A stretch of 40,208 nucleotides of DNA from a virus. The stretch spans positions 1 through 40,208 of the IMG/VR virus record IMGVR_UViG_3300044798_000003; one strand, given 5' to 3'. How positions within the stretch are numbered: position 1 is the first letter of the stretch; every line of letters begins with the position of its first letter. Below, in pieces: positions 38,740-40,208 of this stretch. The notes under the pieces were generated by a model. It saw only the letters and a program-made list of their open reading frames with translations, was not told the origin of the DNA and ran no database searches. A program made the position numbers and the translations under genes.

Positions 38740-39156
38740 CTAGTTATTAGGAGATTCATCTGCAACTAGCATAGCCTTAGCCCTTGCTCTTGCATCAGAT
38801 ATAGCGCTGGACACGTCTACCGTGATATTCTGTTGAATCTCCTGCTTATCTTTCCATCCCCAGTTGTTTTTAAGGTTGAAAATAGCACCTACAGGATTGC
38901 GTGCGGTATAGAGTGTTTCCTCGCTAAACTCTTGTACAATACGCTTAGCTTCTTTTATAGCGTTGCTAAACTCGCTCCTATCACCATACTCAATCAACTG
39001 TGATCTATCCATATCTAAAGCCATAGCAAGTCCAGTAACAGTTAATGGTCTACCTTCATCCTTCTGCCTAGCAAAGTAAGCATCAATCAACACTTGCAAT
39101 TCATTAACAGTCTTATATTTTAAAGGTCTTCCTCCTTTATTAACTACATCAGCCAA
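38740..39156 (-). CDS. terS: Terminase small subunit, 138 aa
   Basis: GGRPLKYKTVNELQVLIDAY, then LTVTGLAMALDMDRSQLIEY, then NPVGAIFNLKNNWGWKDKQE show the P22 gp3-like small-terminase pattern: a DNA-binding HTH, then the conserved NPxGAIFxLKNxxGWKDK. The TTG at 39156 is chosen since AGGTGG lies 8 nt before it and the upstream GTG lies in that site. It recognises the packaging site for the large subunit. Confidence 0.85.
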   Translation of the reverse strand: MADVVNKGGRPLKYKTVNELQVLIDAYFARQKDEGRPLTVTGLAMALDMDRSQLIEYGDRSEFSNAIKEAKRIVQEFSEETLYTARNPVGAIFNLKNNWGWKDKQEIQQNITVDVSSAISDARARAKAMLVADESPNN

Positions 39157-39176
39157 TATAATCACCACCTATCATT

Positions 39177-39380
39177 TCATTCTTTCATCCGAATATCTCC
39201 AGACCTATTAACCTTATCGTAAACAAACTCGATATCAACCTTATCATAAGTATCATCAATCAACATACCATCGACATATCTTTTAAAGTCTTTGTTGTAT
39301 TCATCTCTATTGCACTTAAACCCATTGAAATAAGCATCGTCCATCTTAGATATGGGATCACCGATAATTTCATAACTCAC
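39177..39380 (-). CDS. Hypothetical acidic protein, 67 aa
   Basis: No family is recognised. It is rich in Asp and aromatic residues (MSYEIIGDPISKMDDAYFNG, then DKVDIEFVYDKVNRS). GTG start with GGTGGTGATATAAA upstream. It lies directly before the small terminase. Confidence 0.5.
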   Translation of the reverse strand: MSYEIIGDPISKMDDAYFNGFKCNRDEYNKDFKRYVDGMLIDDTYDKVDIEFVYDKVNRSGDIRMKE

Positions 39381-39403
39381 TTTATATCACCACCTATCAT
39401 TTA

Positions 39404-39523
39404 TCACCACTCCTTTATCAATACTGTTATCAATTCAATCAAGTGATACAAAAGCACCGCACCAGCAATAATCGCACATGTAAATACTACTTTATCTAAC
39501 AATAATACTAATATATCCATCAT
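39404..39523 (-). CDS. Single-pass membrane microprotein, 39 aa
   Basis: Start MMDILVLLLDKVVFTCAIIA, one transmembrane helix, amphipathic end LIELITVLIKEW. It is the last of four consecutive tiny membrane proteins. Its ATGATG overlaps the stop of the preceding one. Confidence 0.5.
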   Translation of the reverse strand: MMDILVLLLDKVVFTCAIIAGAVLLYHLIELITVLIKEW

Positions 39524-39621
39524 CTCTCATTAGTTGGCTCAAAGCATAGCAAAACAATCAACCCAAATCCAATCGTAATAATGCCTGTATATATCACCTT
39601 AAATACCAATAACTCCATCAT
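39520..39621 (-). CDS. Single-pass membrane microprotein, 33 aa
   Basis: Start MMELLVFKVIYTGIITIGFG, one helix, polar end CFEPTNER. It is coupled on both sides: its ATGATG overlaps the TGA of the upstream gene and its TGA overlaps the next ATG. Confidence 0.5.
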   Translation of the reverse strand: MMELLVFKVIYTGIITIGFGLIVLLCFEPTNER

Positions 39622-39713
39622 CTATCACCATGTGGATAAATAAATAATGAAACTAAAAATCCAGTACAAATCATAATAACGACTGTTAATACCACTACCA
39701 ATAATTCATCCAT
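39618..39713 (-). CDS. Single-pass membrane microprotein, 31 aa
   Basis: Start MDELLVVVLTVVIMICTGFL, one helix, end YPHGDR. GAGGTG lies 7 nt before the ATG. Similar in plan to the two downstream proteins, which suggests duplication and divergence. Confidence 0.5.
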   Translation of the reverse strand: MDELLVVVLTVVIMICTGFLVSLFIYPHGDR

Positions 39714-39730
39714 ATTAACACCTCAATTAC

Positions 39731-39853
39731 TTATTTAAATACCTCATAAAGTACATTAGTTACAATCACACCAAATATAGCCACGCATGCAAATATAAAA
39801 ATAAACAGTTTCCAATCATGTTTATAGATAAAATCATTATCGTAATCTATCAT
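39731..39853 (-). CDS. Single-pass membrane microprotein, 40 aa
   Basis: Polar start (MIDYDNDFIYKHDWK), one helix (LFIFIFACVAIFGVIVTNVL), end YEVFK. GAGGTGG precedes the ATG. First of the four-gene cluster. Confidence 0.55.
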   Translation of the reverse strand: MIDYDNDFIYKHDWKLFIFIFACVAIFGVIVTNVLYEVFK

Positions 39854-39910
39854 TAACACCACCTCACGTCGATTGTAAGCGACTTTAATTAGGTAGCCTA
39901 TACAATCATA

Positions 39911-40075
39911 CTAGCGTAAAATACCATTACGTTTATTACCATGCTGATAACCATGACACAAAGCAGTTTTAAGATTACTGTCACCACACTCTTTATAATA
40001 CAGGCATACCAGACACTTGTTGATTAGTTCGTGAATCCAGGGCAATGAAACATCTCTATTAAACTCTTTGCACAT
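39911..40075 (-). CDS. Cysteine-rich zinc-binding microprotein, 54 aa
   Basis: The ORF (MCKEFNRDVSLPWIHELINK) has CLVC, then C at residue 30 and CH at 41-42, a likely zinc site (CxxC-x5-C-x10-CH). AAGGTGG lies 7 nt before the ATG. First gene after the terminator at 40096-40127. Function unknown. Confidence 0.6.
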   Translation of the reverse strand: MCKEFNRDVSLPWIHELINKCLVCLYYKECGDSNLKTALCHGYQHGNKRNGILR

Positions 40076-40095
40076 AGTATCACCACCTTATACAT

Positions 40096-40127
40096 AAATA
40101 AAAGGCACTCACATTGCTGTAAGCACC
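40096..40127 (-). terminator. Terminator near the right edge
   Basis: GGTGCTTAC, 6-nt loop, GTGAGTGCC (G-U pairs included) followed by TTTTATTT on the minus strand. If the ends join, it closes the long early operon. Confidence 0.7.
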
Positions 40128-40163
40128 TATGTTATATTCCCCATAAGGGTAACGGTTTATATA

Positions 40164-40208
40164 TCAACCTACCGCTAAGGGCGGAATTACTATTGAACTC
40201 CCTAAGTC
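40164..40208 (-). CDS. Possible tail of the left-edge gene if the element is circular
   Basis: Read on the minus strand from base 40208, 14 codons (DLGSSIVIPPLAVG) are open, then TGA. The frame matches that of the gene running off the left edge (60 nt, exactly 20 codons). Chance of an open frame this short is not small, so this is only suggestive. Confidence 0.35.
   Translation of the reverse strand, partial: DLGSSIVIPPLAVG

Noticed and set aside
1-40208. Integrase, attachment sites, tRNA genes, insertion sequences
   Set aside because: I looked for tyrosine/serine recombinase motifs, cloverleaf-like segments, transposase motifs and terminal repeats by reading and found none that I could support.

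Overview
The window looks like a temperate podovirus-type phage of a low-GC Firmicute host. Almost every gene lies on the minus strand, so functional order runs from high to low coordinates. The morphogenesis genes are of the T7/BPP-1 kind: head-tail connector portal, Bbp16-like cement protein, Bbp19-like protein, tail tubular A and B proteins, and an internal ejection set with a GNAT-like protein, a gp14-like protein and a 1488-residue polyvalent protein. The early genes are typical Firmicutes phage families (DUF669-like SSB, Sak4-like ATPase, Gp157, G39P-like loader, BRO-type antirepressor). Strong AAGGAGG ribosome sites fit a Firmicute. An overlapping pair of spanin-like genes would fit a diderm Firmicute (Negativicutes), but that host assignment is inference.

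Layout in transcription order on the minus strand: 40.1-38.2 kb holds tiny membrane proteins and the small terminase. 38.1-37.5 kb holds a RepL-like winged-helix gene between the terminase subunits. 37.5-29.8 kb holds the large terminase, portal, scaffold, capsid and cement genes. 29.8-19.5 kb holds tail tube and ejection proteins. 19.5-19.2 kb is a self-contained plus-strand moron. 19.2-16.6 kb is a tail fibre with an SGNH hydrolase domain. 16.4-14.5 kb is the lysis cassette. 14.3-12.6 kb is a plasmid-like replication module: a Rep-type protein, its leader with antisense control elements, and a ProQ/FinO-type RNA chaperone. 12.6-10.6 kb is an accessory operon with its own promoter and terminator. 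10.5-9.2 kb is the lysogeny switch, with the plus-strand repressor at 9446-9817. 9.2 kb to 1 is the early operon with recombination and replication genes, including 11-bp iteron-like repeats inside an initiator gene.

The most interesting part is 12.65-14.13 kb. The leader of the 280-residue replication gene contains the parts expected of an IncIalpha/IncB/IncL-M type copy-control circuit. These are a consensus promoter for a short antisense RNA, a stem-loop I target with a 7-nt loop, a stem-loop that sequesters the Shine-Dalgarno and carries the exact complement of that loop (potential pseudoknot), and a tiny leader ORF. A ProQ/FinO-family gene follows directly downstream. No integrase is visible.

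The minus-strand ORF that runs off the left edge continues in frame into the right edge for 14 codons and is followed by a terminator. The window may therefore be a complete circular genome of 40,208 bp maintained as a phage-plasmid. This is inference and easy to test.
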